Shown: positions 32,262 through 42,733 of the stretch, in pieces
How positions within the stretch are numbered: the first letter of the stretch is position 1
Layout: each line of letters opens with the position of its first letter
Origin: a virus
DNA: 56,282 bases
Strand: one strand, 5' to 3'
Virus record (IMG/VR): IMGVR_UViG_3300030419_006162
Coordinates: 1-56,282 of that record
Translations under genes and position numbers: made by a program
Notes under the pieces: model-generated
Databases searched by the model: none
What the model was told of the DNA's origin: nothing
What the model saw: only the letters and a program-made list of their open reading frames with translations

Positions 32262-35200
32262 ATGGCAAAATTTTCTGATTTTCAAGATTTAAACAACGAT
32301 GGATTAGTAGATAAATGCGTGGTGGAGCTTCCAATAAAGCAGGATCCATGCCCTACGTGTATTCCAAACCCGCATGCCATAAGGCCAGATTGGACTAAAA
32401 AATCACATCTTGAATCGTATTTAAACCAAAGAACATGTGAATATACGATTATTTTTAGGAGTAACTACAAAGATACCGGCGGTACCGGCAACTCAGTAAA
32501 AGACGAGCAAACTATAGTCGATCGCTGGGAGGAATACAAAGAAGATGCAGTAAAGGAGATACTGGAAGCATATGCAAAAGACACATCTCCCACATATGTG
32601 TCGACAACATCGTCGAGTGTAAAATACGATAAAAAAGATTGGTACCTATCCGTAATACCAAACTCTAGAATAAAGTTTAAATATAGAATACCCGCAGAAG
32701 TCCTCAATTCAATTCCGGAGGCCCCCCAGCATGCTGAGGCCCCGACAGCACCAATAGAGGTGGAATACGATGTCAATGAATTAAGATTGGCCTTAATAAG
32801 AATAAGCAAAGGTCTGCATCTGTATTCGAGATACATAAGAGTATTTCAGGCCGTTGAGGGAGGTAGGGTTACGTGGGCCCGCACAGGTGCGCGCTTCAAC
32901 TTAGATCCGTACGGAGATAAGACGGGCAAGCTTAGGAGAATCTTGCCTGAGCTTTTAAAATTTTACTGGTCCAAGGGTTGGGTGCTGAACGGTTCTTTGC
33001 TCCCCGGCTTCGGCAAGAAAGACGCCGAAAAAATTGCAATTGGCTTTAATGAAAATTACACTATAAAATACATGTCTGTGTGGCAATATGGATGTGAGCA
33101 CGCAGCCTACACACTTAAAGAAGGACAACTATCTTCGCTTAAAAATAAGACTCCCTTTAATGATCCGACCGCCATGGCATATCTTTCTAAAGTTTTCGAA
33201 ATGGAAAATGATTTAATTTCGAGAGTTCCTAAAGATTGGCTAGAGTTCCTAGAAGAATATACTTACCCAGCATTGCTTGTAAGGCATGCGAATCCGGGAG
33301 AATTTGATCCATTTGCTCCCGGCGGCCCAATCCAACAGCAGACCATGGGCGCCATTAATGATGCGTTAGCTGGCGCCGGCGGCAGTACTAACATGACCGC
33401 TGGTGACTGTATTGCTGATGATTTTGCGCAAGATTTTAAAGAAATAAAAGATTTTGTCCACGATCAGGTAATGGGCTTGGGCGATGTGATTGCCTATAAA
33501 TTTAGAGATAAAATATGCGGCACTGAAGATTCGGCAAGACAGGACGCCGAGGATGTTGGATGGTTTAGTGTTTATGATCCAAAAACAAGAAAGAATAAAA
33601 ATGTATACCTTATGGCACAAGAACAGGCTTTTGCTCAATTGGAGGCCAATGATCAGGTCTTTGTTGAATTGTGCGCAAGGCTTTTTAGTCTTCTTAATGT
33701 TAGTGGCGGCTATCAAAAGATGGACGAATTGTGGGCACAAGTATTCAGCCCGCTAAAGGAGTGCGGCCTATCAGAATTGCTATCTGACGTCATTAAATGT
33801 CTTTTGGGCGGCTTAAGTTTAGAAGAGGCCATGGCCAAAGCAATCCTTTCTGCTTTAAACGCTATGGGCATTGAGTCCTTTGGAAAGCTTTTTGTAGGAT
33901 TGCCGCCTGATAAGCAGAGAGAAATTGAAGCAATTGTATGGAGAAGATTAGAAAGTGGAGACGTTCCCGGCTTTGAACCAGAGAGAATGCGAGCTACTCC
34001 TCCATGGGAATCTGATGTAGCAAAGGCCGGAGCTTCGCAAAGAGTGGCAACTGGGGTGGAAGATAGCCCAGTGCCGGTCGATAGCGGTCCACCATACAGC
34101 GCGCCATCCACTAGGAGAACTCTCGGACAACAGTTTGACACAGCTATAAACGACCCATATCAAGGAGTCGATCCAAACAACATATTGCAGGTTTACATTG
34201 CTGCCTTGATAGATGTTTATGGCGACAATTTATTAGACTTGGTCGACGAGATAAACAAAATTCCGGGCGTCCCGGTTATCACTGCCATCATCGCCACTTT
34301 GGATTGTCCTCGTCCTCCTATTTTTGATCCGGGCCTGTTCGACTGGCTTAAAGATATTCAGCTTCCATGGTGTAGAAACCAAAAAGATATTGGCTGGCCA
34401 AGAATAAATATGGCACCACCCATGTCGCTAGCTGATATTTTTAAGGCACTTCTAGAGGCCGCCAAGGAAGCGCTCTTGGAAATGATTATGAACATCTTGA
34501 CTCAAATAATCATTAAAATATGTGAGATACTTGGTGACATGATATGTAAGGCGCTAGAGGCTGTTGGTGCTTTGGCAGCTGCTTTACCGAGCTTAATCAG
34601 CGGCGAAAACTCCGTATCGAATGTACTGAGAGATGTTTTCTGTGGCCCAGACGCGTCACAAGAACAAATTGAGCAAGTTACGGCGCGATTAATAGGCACT
34701 CTTGGGGGTGGCGGCGCCGCAATGGCAGATCGTGGATTGGTAAACAACTGGACTGCCGGCGTATCTTCGATGATAACACAAAGAGAGTTAGCAGAATTGT
34801 TCACCGGCCGAGCCGATGATTCAACTATAAACATAATACATGAATTTACACAACTGGAGGTTCCAGAATTTGCTGACGCCTTAGCTTCACCCACTGACAT
34901 TAGAAATCTTTTTAAGAATATTGGCGACTTATTCCCACCTGAATTTACAGGTGAGCTTTTGGACATTGTTGATGCCGATGATTTACTTGCTGATAAGCCG
35001 ATAAATCCGTCTTTATGTGCCACTCCGGAGAAGCTAGATGATTTTAAAGCCGCTCGTTGTGCGCTATTAGAAGGCCGAGCCACCAAAGAACAGTGTGATA
35101 AACTTTATGATGACCTAAAAGATCAATTATTGGATGATCTAGAAGATATCAGCACAGTTTTCCAAAAAGGTGTGAAAGCGCACATTGCAGATCAGTTGCC

Positions 35201-38200
35201 GCCACTTGTTAGCGCACCCGGCTGTCAAGATGGGCTGTTGCCTTTTGAGCCAGAAGAACATAGAGTTGCAAGAGAAAAAGTACAAGAAAGCTTATACAAA
35301 GAAATCAAAGTTGCATACACACAAGATTTAGTCGGTGACGGACCTTGGGCATTTCAGTGGGGCGCCCTCAATCTAATACTTTCTGATGTTAATGGTGTGG
35401 CCTATACAGCCCACCAGAAAAAAGCACAAAGCATGTTTAATTATGTTGACTTTATCAATGAATCTGGTCCTGATCCCGGTGGAATTCCCGCGATGCCGCC
35501 TTTGGTAGGTGAACTGATGGGTGGTCACAATGGCGCGTTTCCTGTTGATGTTGCCGGCTGGCTGCAAGATTATGTGACTTCTGGCAGCTATAGAGATCCG
35601 ACAGTGCCAACTGGCATTTTTAAACCAATTGAGGGCTGGCACGAATCTCAAAAAAGAAAAATAATCATAGAACCGAGCCCCACAATCTATTCAATTTTTG
35701 GCGAAACCCAACAAGAGGTTGCATATGTTAAGTTGCCCGGATATAAGATGGGAGATTTAAGAGCCAAATTCAGAGACAACGCAAAGGGCATGCCAAATAA
35801 ATTCAAGATCGCCGGCGTTACAGATTCAACAAAAGGTCTTGATGGAGAAAACGAGGCATATGGATATGGTTTTGACATGTGGATGTCGACTTCAGACTTG
35901 GAAGTTGATGGCGGCGATATTACATATAGAGATGGCGACTGGACGTCTTTAAGAATATATGAAAGAAGAAACAACGCATACTCTGATATAATTGTAGCAA
36001 ACGATAGTTCAATTAGTGCCATGTTCCCCATGGGCAGCCAAGTTGAAGCATCTCTTGGTGGCAGTGAACTAGGTGTTGGCATTAGCCGAGTGAGACCCCC
36101 CAATTCTAAACTTCCCCATACTGCGATTATTAGAGAGCATATGGCTGCTGAAGTTAATGAAATTTTAAATAGCCTGCCCCCAGTTGAATACGGTCTTCGC
36201 GATGGAAAACCTCCAGATACACCCCCATCAAACAAGTACTTACCGCAAGTTCAAAGGCTGGCTAGTTTTCTTGAGGAAAGAAAGGTATCGCCACGCGTGA
36301 TTCCAGACGCCACCGGCTGGGGGTCTGGGACCGTTCCTACGTCAACCTCTATTGATTTGCAATCTCTTGAAGATCTTCATGGAAATGTAATGAATCTGTT
36401 CTCCGATTTAGTTTTCCAGAAGATAGCAGAGGGAGGTATCACAAACCCTGCATTTAATTTTGGCGCCGCACCTGACGGCCTTTCACCTTCCGACATCACG
36501 TATGTTAATCCCGACAATTATACAGACGATAACGGAGACTTCCACGCCGCCGGCCAGCCTTACAGTATACCGTCTAGCGAAGCTGTTATGGGTATCAGTG
36601 CCGCTCAGTATAATAGTTCGCCGATAGCCAATCGAATTCATTATCTAAATCCGGCAACTTTTGGTGGAACGTATGCCTCTCCGGGTATTTACATAGAGCC
36701 ACCAAAAAATGACGGATGGCTTGGTCTTTTTGATGCGATAATGCCAGAAGAGGATGGGTGTAAACCTCGAAGATCAGACCTGATTGATTTTGGTGATATT
36801 GGCCAAAGAGTTAACGACTTGTATACCAAAATTCCTGATGATCCAAGATTAAGAATGGGCCCCGAATGTCGATTAGAAGTGCCATACGCAAGAATTCTCG
36901 ATAGGGCTTCAGCCGCCGGCATCGAAGGAGTTGTAATGATAGCTATCAGAGCGTTTGCCAGCATGCACTTCATTAAAGCAATTGCAACTTATTCAAAATT
37001 TAAACCCGTCTTTCCCGATAATTTTAGTAGCATTGTATCTTCATTTATAATTCAAGAGATGGAAACTAGATTTAAAGAAAACGAAAATGTTCTAGGTGAT
37101 ACTTTATTTAAAGATGAAAGATTTTGGTACGCCTTTTTGGAACAATGTGTTCAGATTTATGATCGCAAAGTAACTCTTGGTGAGGTTGAACCACCGGCAG
37201 CCGCCATTCAGGCTTTCAGAGCCTTAAATGATCTGCAAGAAACCTATGATTATCCGGACATGAGGGAACTACGAAAAGCCAAGAGTCAAGGTTTACAATA
37301 TTTAGATAAAACAATACACGATATCCATTCGCTGAGATATATGAGAAATGTAAAAAACCTCCACTATGTCAGGGATACAGAGATGCATGCAAAAAATATT
37401 ATGAAATATCTCGTTGAAGAAGAGTTAAACAAACTTGGAGAGATTTTTACTCAAAACTTGAAAGATATTGGTTTTGGACCAAGAATAAAACATCTCGGAA
37501 AATATTTTATTAGCAGAGATAACGGCGCCGTAATTGCAGGAACATCGCTGCGACTAGATCAGGAGTTCTATATATCGGCCACAGGGCTGCCACTCGTAGA
37601 GGGAAACTCTTTCTATACCTCTGGGGGGGAGTTTGCGAAACAGGATGGTAGCGAATATATTGGACAATATCATGTGCACGTCTCCGAAGGCCGCGGCCCG
37701 ATTGCCATGGAAGGCCCGTTTCATAAATCGACACCCCATGAAGAATTGATACCCATTTCTAAAGACATGAGAGTTATTGGCGAAAGTGGCGATAGCCTAG
37801 GAGACGTCACAGAACTGGGAGACTCTCCAATGACCTTCGCTGCTGACGGCACGCCCGGTGGCTCTGGAGAGATCCGGCCATTTAAGCTTGAAAAATTAAT
37901 GAGAATTACCCCTAAAGCCTCCGCAGAAATGGCGGCCGGCCTTCCAGCTTTGACATCCAGCCCTTCTGGATACGTGCAGCCTAGGGTGTGGACAAACTAT
38001 ATAAACAATCTTCCATCAACGGTTAAGAGTAGAAATATTTCTGATTACTACGGTAATTTGGAATTTGCATATGATCCGCAGGGCAACTCAGAAGAACCAA
38101 TTGGCCTCAAGGCAGGTACAAGCATTGGTGTTGAATACGGCTTAAGATTGTCAATTGTGTTTGAAGACGGAACATCACATTCGGTTGCTGAAACTTTTGT

Positions 38201-38822
38201 CGACGCTCTCGATAAGCCGATAGCTCAATTTGAAGAATTCAAGGCAGACTCTCGAATACTATACTGCTTGGTGAACAACCTAGTAGATTCTCCAGAATTT
38301 AAATTCATCACAGAATATGTTTTCCCATTGCGTAAAATAACCGCTTTCGCAGCAATCTACAATTCTTATGCGTTCTTGCCTTCTGTCGGAGAATTGGTTA
38401 CAAAATATGATAGCACTGATGATCTTACGGCCAAAAAGCCCGGTCGTCGAGTTGATGGAAGTGGCGCCTATGACGAGGAAAATTCAATTAGAGGTTGGGA
38501 GCCGTATGGCAAAAGAATGAGATATCAACAAAACAACAATCCTGCTACGTGGTTTGAAAAAGGTTTCGATGAGTGGGATCGTGAAGTATTGAAGAGTACC
38601 ATACCAAAGATTAGAAGTTTGTTTAAATCTTATTATAATGCCAGAGATTTTGACTGGGGAGAAGATGCCGCAGATGGTGTTGGTTATTTGTTAGAACAAA
38701 TGAGAGAATCAATACGACCCCCAGCCGGCGCAAAGTATTTGCCATGGTGGAAAAAACGCAAACTTAGAAAACGCCCTCTAAATAAAAATGGAGGAATGTG
38801 CTCTTCATCAGACGAAGATTAA
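32262..38822 (+). CDS. Giant virion protein, 2186 residues, with DxNxDGxxD calcium loop
   Basis: 2186 residues, ribosome site AGAGG. D9-LNNDGLV-D17 is an EF-hand/dockerin-type calcium loop at the N-terminus, followed by a Cys pair (CPTC). Most of the rest is unfamiliar. A stretch at about residues 730-790 (LADIFKALLEAAKEALLEM, then IMNILTQIIIKICEILGDMIC) is strongly hydrophobic and may insert in or contact membrane. The C-terminal third is basic (WWKKRKLRKRP) with an acidic end (SSDED). Baseplate-module position suggests a wedge- or tape-related structural role; function unknown. It is one continuous frame of 6.5 kb. Confidence 0.8.
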   Translation: MAKFSDFQDLNNDGLVDKCVVELPIKQDPCPTCIPNPHAIRPDWTKKSHLESYLNQRTCEYTIIFRSNYKDTGGTGNSVKDEQTIVDRWEEYKEDAVKEILEAYAKDTSPTYVSTTSSSVKYDKKDWYLSVIPNSRIKFKYRIPAEVLNSIPEAPQHAEAPTAPIEVEYDVNELRLALIRISKGLHLYSRYIRVFQAVEGGRVTWARTGARFNLDPYGDKTGKLRRILPELLKFYWSKGWVLNGSLLPGFGKKDAEKIAIGFNENYTIKYMSVWQYGCEHAAYTLKEGQLSSLKNKTPFNDPTAMAYLSKVFEMENDLISRVPKDWLEFLEEYTYPALLVRHANPGEFDPFAPGGPIQQQTMGAINDALAGAGGSTNMTAGDCIADDFAQDFKEIKDFVHDQVMGLGDVIAYKFRDKICGTEDSARQDAEDVGWFSVYDPKTRKNKNVYLMAQEQAFAQLEANDQVFVELCARLFSLLNVSGGYQKMDELWAQVFSPLKECGLSELLSDVIKCLLGGLSLEEAMAKAILSALNAMGIESFGKLFVGLPPDKQREIEAIVWRRLESGDVPGFEPERMRATPPWESDVAKAGASQRVATGVEDSPVPVDSGPPYSAPSTRRTLGQQFDTAINDPYQGVDPNNILQVYIAALIDVYGDNLLDLVDEINKIPGVPVITAIIATLDCPRPPIFDPGLFDWLKDIQLPWCRNQKDIGWPRINMAPPMSLADIFKALLEAAKEALLEMIMNILTQIIIKICEILGDMICKALEAVGALAAALPSLISGENSVSNVLRDVFCGPDASQEQIEQVTARLIGTLGGGGAAMADRGLVNNWTAGVSSMITQRELAELFTGRADDSTINIIHEFTQLEVPEFADALASPTDIRNLFKNIGDLFPPEFTGELLDIVDADDLLADKPINPSLCATPEKLDDFKAARCALLEGRATKEQCDKLYDDLKDQLLDDLEDISTVFQKGVKAHIADQLPPLVSAPGCQDGLLPFEPEEHRVAREKVQESLYKEIKVAYTQDLVGDGPWAFQWGALNLILSDVNGVAYTAHQKKAQSMFNYVDFINESGPDPGGIPAMPPLVGELMGGHNGAFPVDVAGWLQDYVTSGSYRDPTVPTGIFKPIEGWHESQKRKIIIEPSPTIYSIFGETQQEVAYVKLPGYKMGDLRAKFRDNAKGMPNKFKIAGVTDSTKGLDGENEAYGYGFDMWMSTSDLEVDGGDITYRDGDWTSLRIYERRNNAYSDIIVANDSSISAMFPMGSQVEASLGGSELGVGISRVRPPNSKLPHTAIIREHMAAEVNEILNSLPPVEYGLRDGKPPDTPPSNKYLPQVQRLASFLEERKVSPRVIPDATGWGSGTVPTSTSIDLQSLEDLHGNVMNLFSDLVFQKIAEGGITNPAFNFGAAPDGLSPSDITYVNPDNYTDDNGDFHAAGQPYSIPSSEAVMGISAAQYNSSPIANRIHYLNPATFGGTYASPGIYIEPPKNDGWLGLFDAIMPEEDGCKPRRSDLIDFGDIGQRVNDLYTKIPDDPRLRMGPECRLEVPYARILDRASAAGIEGVVMIAIRAFASMHFIKAIATYSKFKPVFPDNFSSIVSSFIIQEMETRFKENENVLGDTLFKDERFWYAFLEQCVQIYDRKVTLGEVEPPAAAIQAFRALNDLQETYDYPDMRELRKAKSQGLQYLDKTIHDIHSLRYMRNVKNLHYVRDTEMHAKNIMKYLVEEELNKLGEIFTQNLKDIGFGPRIKHLGKYFISRDNGAVIAGTSLRLDQEFYISATGLPLVEGNSFYTSGGEFAKQDGSEYIGQYHVHVSEGRGPIAMEGPFHKSTPHEELIPISKDMRVIGESGDSLGDVTELGDSPMTFAADGTPGGSGEIRPFKLEKLMRITPKASAEMAAGLPALTSSPSGYVQPRVWTNYINNLPSTVKSRNISDYYGNLEFAYDPQGNSEEPIGLKAGTSIGVEYGLRLSIVFEDGTSHSVAETFVDALDKPIAQFEEFKADSRILYCLVNNLVDSPEFKFITEYVFPLRKITAFAAIYNSYAFLPSVGELVTKYDSTDDLTAKKPGRRVDGSGAYDEENSIRGWEPYGKRMRYQQNNNPATWFEKGFDEWDREVLKSTIPKIRSLFKSYYNARDFDWGEDAADGVGYLLEQMRESIRPPAGAKYLPWWKKRKLRKRPLNKNGGMCSSSDED

Positions 38823-38830
38823 AATTAGTG

Positions 38831-38847
38831 CCTAATTACAGTTAGGG
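38831..38847 (+). promoter_or_regulatory. Small hairpin overlapping the ribosome site of the gp25-like gene
   Basis: CCTAAT (38831-38836) can pair with GTTAGG (38841-38846) around the loop TACA; the last pair is T-G. The 3' arm contains the AGGG that is the only ribosome site before ATG 38855, so folding would mask it. A short T run follows, making a weak terminator a second reading. The stem is short and both readings are tentative. Confidence 0.3.
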
Positions 38848-38854
38848 TTTTATA

Positions 38855-39247
38855 ATGGCTGGATTATCACCAAGATTACCATTGATGAAAAGTAGTATTG
38901 ATGGTTTTGAAACAATCAAGACCATCAATGGGTTAGTTTCTCAAAATTTAAAGATGTTAATCTTAACTGCTCCCGGAGAAAGAGTTATGGAGCCAGACTT
39001 TGGCGTTGGCATCCAGTCTTACTTTTTTGAGCCAATGAGGGAAGATACCTATATAAGAATCCAACAAAGAATCAACAGTCAAGTAAGTATGTATATGCCT
39101 TTTGTAACGATAATAAATATTAGCTTTAATTCAATAGCTGATTCACCGGGAAATATTTTTGATTACGATGAGCATTATTTAGGACTGACAATAGAGTACA
39201 GCATTGACTCCATAGGGGTCGTTGATGTGTTGGAGATTTTGATTTAA
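38855..39247 (+). CDS. gp25-like baseplate wedge protein (GPW/gp25 family)
   Basis: 130 residues. NGLVSQNLKMLILTAPGERVMEPDFGVGIQSYFFEP is the conserved GPW/gp25 core, with GERVMEPDFG as a variant of the EPR motif. YIRIQQRINSQVSMYMPFV and LGLTIEYSIDSIGVVDVLEI complete the fold. gp25 starts baseplate-sheath assembly in contractile tails. It precedes the gp6-like gene as in other T4-like phages. Confidence 0.9.
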   Translation: MAGLSPRLPLMKSSIDGFETIKTINGLVSQNLKMLILTAPGERVMEPDFGVGIQSYFFEPMREDTYIRIQQRINSQVSMYMPFVTIINISFNSIADSPGNIFDYDEHYLGLTIEYSIDSIGVVDVLEILI

Positions 39248-39291
39248 TTAATTAATATGAATCTAATTATACTGAGAAAGGAATATTATTA

Positions 39292-41094
39292 ATGGGAAAG
39301 TACGACGATAGAATAATTCCAATTAATTACACCAATAGAGAATTTGCAACCATTCGCGAAGATCTGATACAGCTTGCGGAAAGGTTCTATCCTGACACAT
39401 TTAAAGATTTTAGCGAAGCCTCTTTCGGCTCACTTATGATAGACACTGTTGCTTATGTTGGCGATCAGTTGTCATTTTATTTGGATTACCAAGCCAACGA
39501 GGGTTTTCTGAACTCAGCCGTTGAGTACAATAACATTGTCAGACACGCCCTGCAGCTGGGCTACAGATTCGAAGGGCGCCCAAGCACCTTTGGCAGGGTT
39601 GCCCTCTATATTATTGTACCTGCCACCGCAACTGGTATTGGTCCCGATCGGTCTTATATCCCAATCTTAAAAAGAGGAACCTCGTTTCAATCAATTAACG
39701 GGCTGATGTATATGTTGACTGAAAATATAGATTTTTCTGATCCAAAAAACAAAGTCGTGGTAGCCGAAGTGGACACTGATACTGGCGCGCCATCTCAATA
39801 TGCAATTAAGACTTATGGAAATGTCGTTTCTGGTCGTTTTGGTCAAGAAAGGTTTTCAGTCGGCCCATATGAAAAATTCAAATCCCTCCTGCTTGAAAAT
39901 CCTAACATTTCTGAAATAACAAGCGTTTACGACTCAAAGGGCAATCAATATTATGAAGTACCCTATCTTTCGCAAGATGTGATCTATAGAGAAATATCAA
40001 ACCCAAATTATAAAAGCGACAATGTCCCATCAATATTAAAGCCATTTACGGTGCCTAGAAGATTTACAACCCTTTTTGAGCGTGGAGGTGTGAGACTGCA
40101 GTTTGGAACAGGTAATGAAGATCTAGTATCAGAAGACAAGGTACCAGAACCTCAAAAATTAGCGTTAGATCTTTTCGGTAAAAATTATGTTACCAGCACG
40201 TCTTTCGATCCGTCCAATTTAGTTAGTAGCGATTACATGGGAATAGTCCCGTCAGATACTACCTTAACAGTCTCTTATCGTGCGACAAATCCAACCAATT
40301 CAAATGCTGCAGTGGGCGCTTTAAGAAGCGTTGCGGAGCCGATAGCTGAATTTGAAGATCGGACTGTTTTGGATAGTACAAAAATAGACAACGTTATTAG
40401 ATCGATTGAAGTCTTTAATGAAGAGCCAATTGTGGGAGATGTCTCACTGCCTTCGTCAAATGAAATCAAAAGACGAGTTATCGATAATTTTGCAACTCAA
40501 AATAGAGCCGTAACAAGATTAGATTATGAGGCGCTGGCGCAAAGAATGCCCATTAAATTTGGCGCTATAAAAAGAGTTGCTGCACTTAAGGATCCAGATT
40601 CTCAAAAAAGAAACGTAAATTTGTATGTTTTATCTGAAGATACTGGCGGCAAACTAACAACAGCTAATGATACCATAAAATTAAATTTAAAAACTTGGCT
40701 AAATAATTATAAAATGATTAACGACACTGTTGACATATTGGATGCAAAAATTGTCAATATAGGAATTAATTTCACAATGAAGATTAGCAAAGATGTCGAT
40801 AAGTATGTGACTATGGCCGCAGCCCTACAGGCGCTAAAAGACAAATACAGACAAGCAAGTTATATCGGGGAGCCCTTTTATCTTTCTGATGTCTACACAA
40901 CCGTAAACAGATTAAAGGGGGTTGTAGATGTCGTCAATGTGCAAATAGTCAGAAAGCAGGGCAACAACTACTCATCGCATTCTTTCAACATTCACAGGAA
41001 CTTATCATCCGATGGAAGATTTGTACAGGTGCCAAAAAATGTTGCCTTAGAAGTTAAATTTCCCGACGAAGACATTAGAGGTACTATAGTATAA
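39292..41094 (+). CDS. gp6-like baseplate wedge protein (gpJ family)
   Basis: 600 residues. The start INYTNREFATIREDLIQLAERFYPDTFKDFSEASFGSLMIDTVAYVGDQLSFYLDYQANEGFL and the following VRHALQLGYRFEG closely follow T4 gp6/baseplate J proteins. A mid-region NRAVTRLDYEALAQR and late SDVYTTVNRLKGVVDVVNVQI are also typical. gp6 forms the inner ring of the baseplate and links to the sheath. GAAAGGA precedes the ATG. Confidence 0.92.
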   Translation: MGKYDDRIIPINYTNREFATIREDLIQLAERFYPDTFKDFSEASFGSLMIDTVAYVGDQLSFYLDYQANEGFLNSAVEYNNIVRHALQLGYRFEGRPSTFGRVALYIIVPATATGIGPDRSYIPILKRGTSFQSINGLMYMLTENIDFSDPKNKVVVAEVDTDTGAPSQYAIKTYGNVVSGRFGQERFSVGPYEKFKSLLLENPNISEITSVYDSKGNQYYEVPYLSQDVIYREISNPNYKSDNVPSILKPFTVPRRFTTLFERGGVRLQFGTGNEDLVSEDKVPEPQKLALDLFGKNYVTSTSFDPSNLVSSDYMGIVPSDTTLTVSYRATNPTNSNAAVGALRSVAEPIAEFEDRTVLDSTKIDNVIRSIEVFNEEPIVGDVSLPSSNEIKRRVIDNFATQNRAVTRLDYEALAQRMPIKFGAIKRVAALKDPDSQKRNVNLYVLSEDTGGKLTTANDTIKLNLKTWLNNYKMINDTVDILDAKIVNIGINFTMKISKDVDKYVTMAAALQALKDKYRQASYIGEPFYLSDVYTTVNRLKGVVDVVNVQIVRKQGNNYSSHSFNIHRNLSSDGRFVQVPKNVALEVKFPDEDIRGTIV

Positions 41095-41095
41095 A

Positions 41096-42733
41096 ATGGC
41101 AATTAAAAGATATTTTGCATTAAATGATAATACAATTACAAATGCCTATATGTCAGATCTTAGCACTTTGGCTACTGGATCTAATATGGGCGCCGCCGAT
41201 ATTCTAGAGGTCTTCTCTATTTACGGGCAAACAATATCCGCTTCTGCCACATCATCAGCGGAATTGTCAAGAGTTTTGATCAAATTCGATGTAACTGGAT
41301 CTGGATTTGATAGCATAAAGTCAGAACGTACGGCTGGAAGGATTCCAAGCAGCGGCAGTGTTAACTTTTACTTAAAACTATTCAATGCACAACACGCAAG
41401 AACCGTGCCAGTAGATTATACCCTTGATATCGCCCCGGTTCAACACCACTGGCAAGAGGGCTCAGGTCTGGATATGGATACATATAAGGATCTTACGAAA
41501 GATAGGAATGGCTCAAATTGGATGAGCGCCTCAAATTCTCCAGACAGAGCGTGGACTACTCCGGGCGGCGACTATTTGGCTACCTACAATTATAGTCAAG
41601 ATTTCTCCACCGGGCTGGAACACTTGGAGGTTGATATAACTCCGCTAGTGGAAGGCTGGATTGCCGGCACATTGGCAAACTATGGTGTTGGGATCAAGCT
41701 TAGCGCCAGCCATGAAGCTTATTATTCAAGTTCGGTTTGGGGCTTTAGTGGCGTAAAATATGTAGACGGTATTTTATTAAACACGACGGGCGCCCAGAAA
41801 TCCTACTATACTAAAAGATTTTTTGGCCGCAACTCTCAATACTTTTTTAAACGGCCGACCATAGAGGCCCGATGGGATTCTTCCAGAAAAGATAATCGCG
41901 GAAGTTTTTATTATAGCAGCTCTCTTGCGCCATCAGAGCTTAACTTAAACACACTATTTTTATATAACAGAATTCGCGGCCGCTTAACAAATATTCCGGG
42001 AATTGGCACTGGTAATATATACGTAAGTATCTATTCTGGCTCAGCTTTAAATACCGAACCATCTGGATCAAGAATTAAACTCGCAGCAGACGGAACGCAC
42101 GTTGGCTCAACATATCCCTATGTTGTGACAGGTAGCCATGTTTCTACTGGTATTTATTCTTGCAAATTTGCAATTACTGGACACTCTGGGCCCCGAAGCA
42201 CCGTCGGAGCAGCATACGATCCGGGCACCGGCTCTCTCACAAAGCTGTTTGATGTTTGGCATGATAACGCAGGAACACAGTTCTTTACCGGCACCATTGT
42301 GCCCAAGAAGCTAGACGCACAAGATTATAACGATTCAGAGCGTTATGTTACAAAGGTGGTTAACCTGAAGTCAGAATATCGCTCAAATGAGAACGCAAGA
42401 TTCAGAGTATTTGCAAGACAAAAGGGGTGGAGTCCTACAATTTATACAGTAGCCAGTAGAGCAACCGAGGCCCTCCCAATTGAAAGCGGATCATACAGAG
42501 TTGTTAGATTGATTGATAATTATGAAGTTTTCCCACATGCAACTGGTGCAAACGTTGTATCGCACTCAATGATGTCGTGTGACACGTCTGGTAACTATTT
42601 TGATCTGGACATGTCTTTGCTTGAGCCGGGCTATGCGTACGGTTTAAAATTTGCGTACTATAATGAGCTATTGCAGGACTGGGTAGAGCAACCAGAAATA
42701 TTTAAATTCATGGTAGATGAGTATGAGCGTTAA
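41096..42733 (+). CDS. Putative baseplate-associated or fibre protein, unknown family
   Basis: 545 residues, Ser-, Gly- and Tyr-rich, largely beta. SRVLIKFDVTGSG, VPVDYTLDIAPVQHHWQEGSG and LEVDITPLVEGWIAG resemble DNRLRE/lectin-like repeats of cell-surface proteins, but no firm family. It starts one base after the gp6-like stop and overlaps the next gene by 17. An attachment or wedge-peripheral protein is plausible. Confidence 0.65.
   Translation: MAIKRYFALNDNTITNAYMSDLSTLATGSNMGAADILEVFSIYGQTISASATSSAELSRVLIKFDVTGSGFDSIKSERTAGRIPSSGSVNFYLKLFNAQHARTVPVDYTLDIAPVQHHWQEGSGLDMDTYKDLTKDRNGSNWMSASNSPDRAWTTPGGDYLATYNYSQDFSTGLEHLEVDITPLVEGWIAGTLANYGVGIKLSASHEAYYSSSVWGFSGVKYVDGILLNTTGAQKSYYTKRFFGRNSQYFFKRPTIEARWDSSRKDNRGSFYYSSSLAPSELNLNTLFLYNRIRGRLTNIPGIGTGNIYVSIYSGSALNTEPSGSRIKLAADGTHVGSTYPYVVTGSHVSTGIYSCKFAITGHSGPRSTVGAAYDPGTGSLTKLFDVWHDNAGTQFFTGTIVPKKLDAQDYNDSERYVTKVVNLKSEYRSNENARFRVFARQKGWSPTIYTVASRATEALPIESGSYRVVRLIDNYEVFPHATGANVVSHSMMSCDTSGNYFDLDMSLLEPGYAYGLKFAYYNELLQDWVEQPEIFKFMVDEYER

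Noticed and set aside
39248-39291. A late promoter in the gap before the gp6-like gene
   Set aside because: AT-rich words are present (AATTATAC) but no TATAAATA, no consensus -10/-35 pair at correct spacing, and nothing matching the other promoters in the window.
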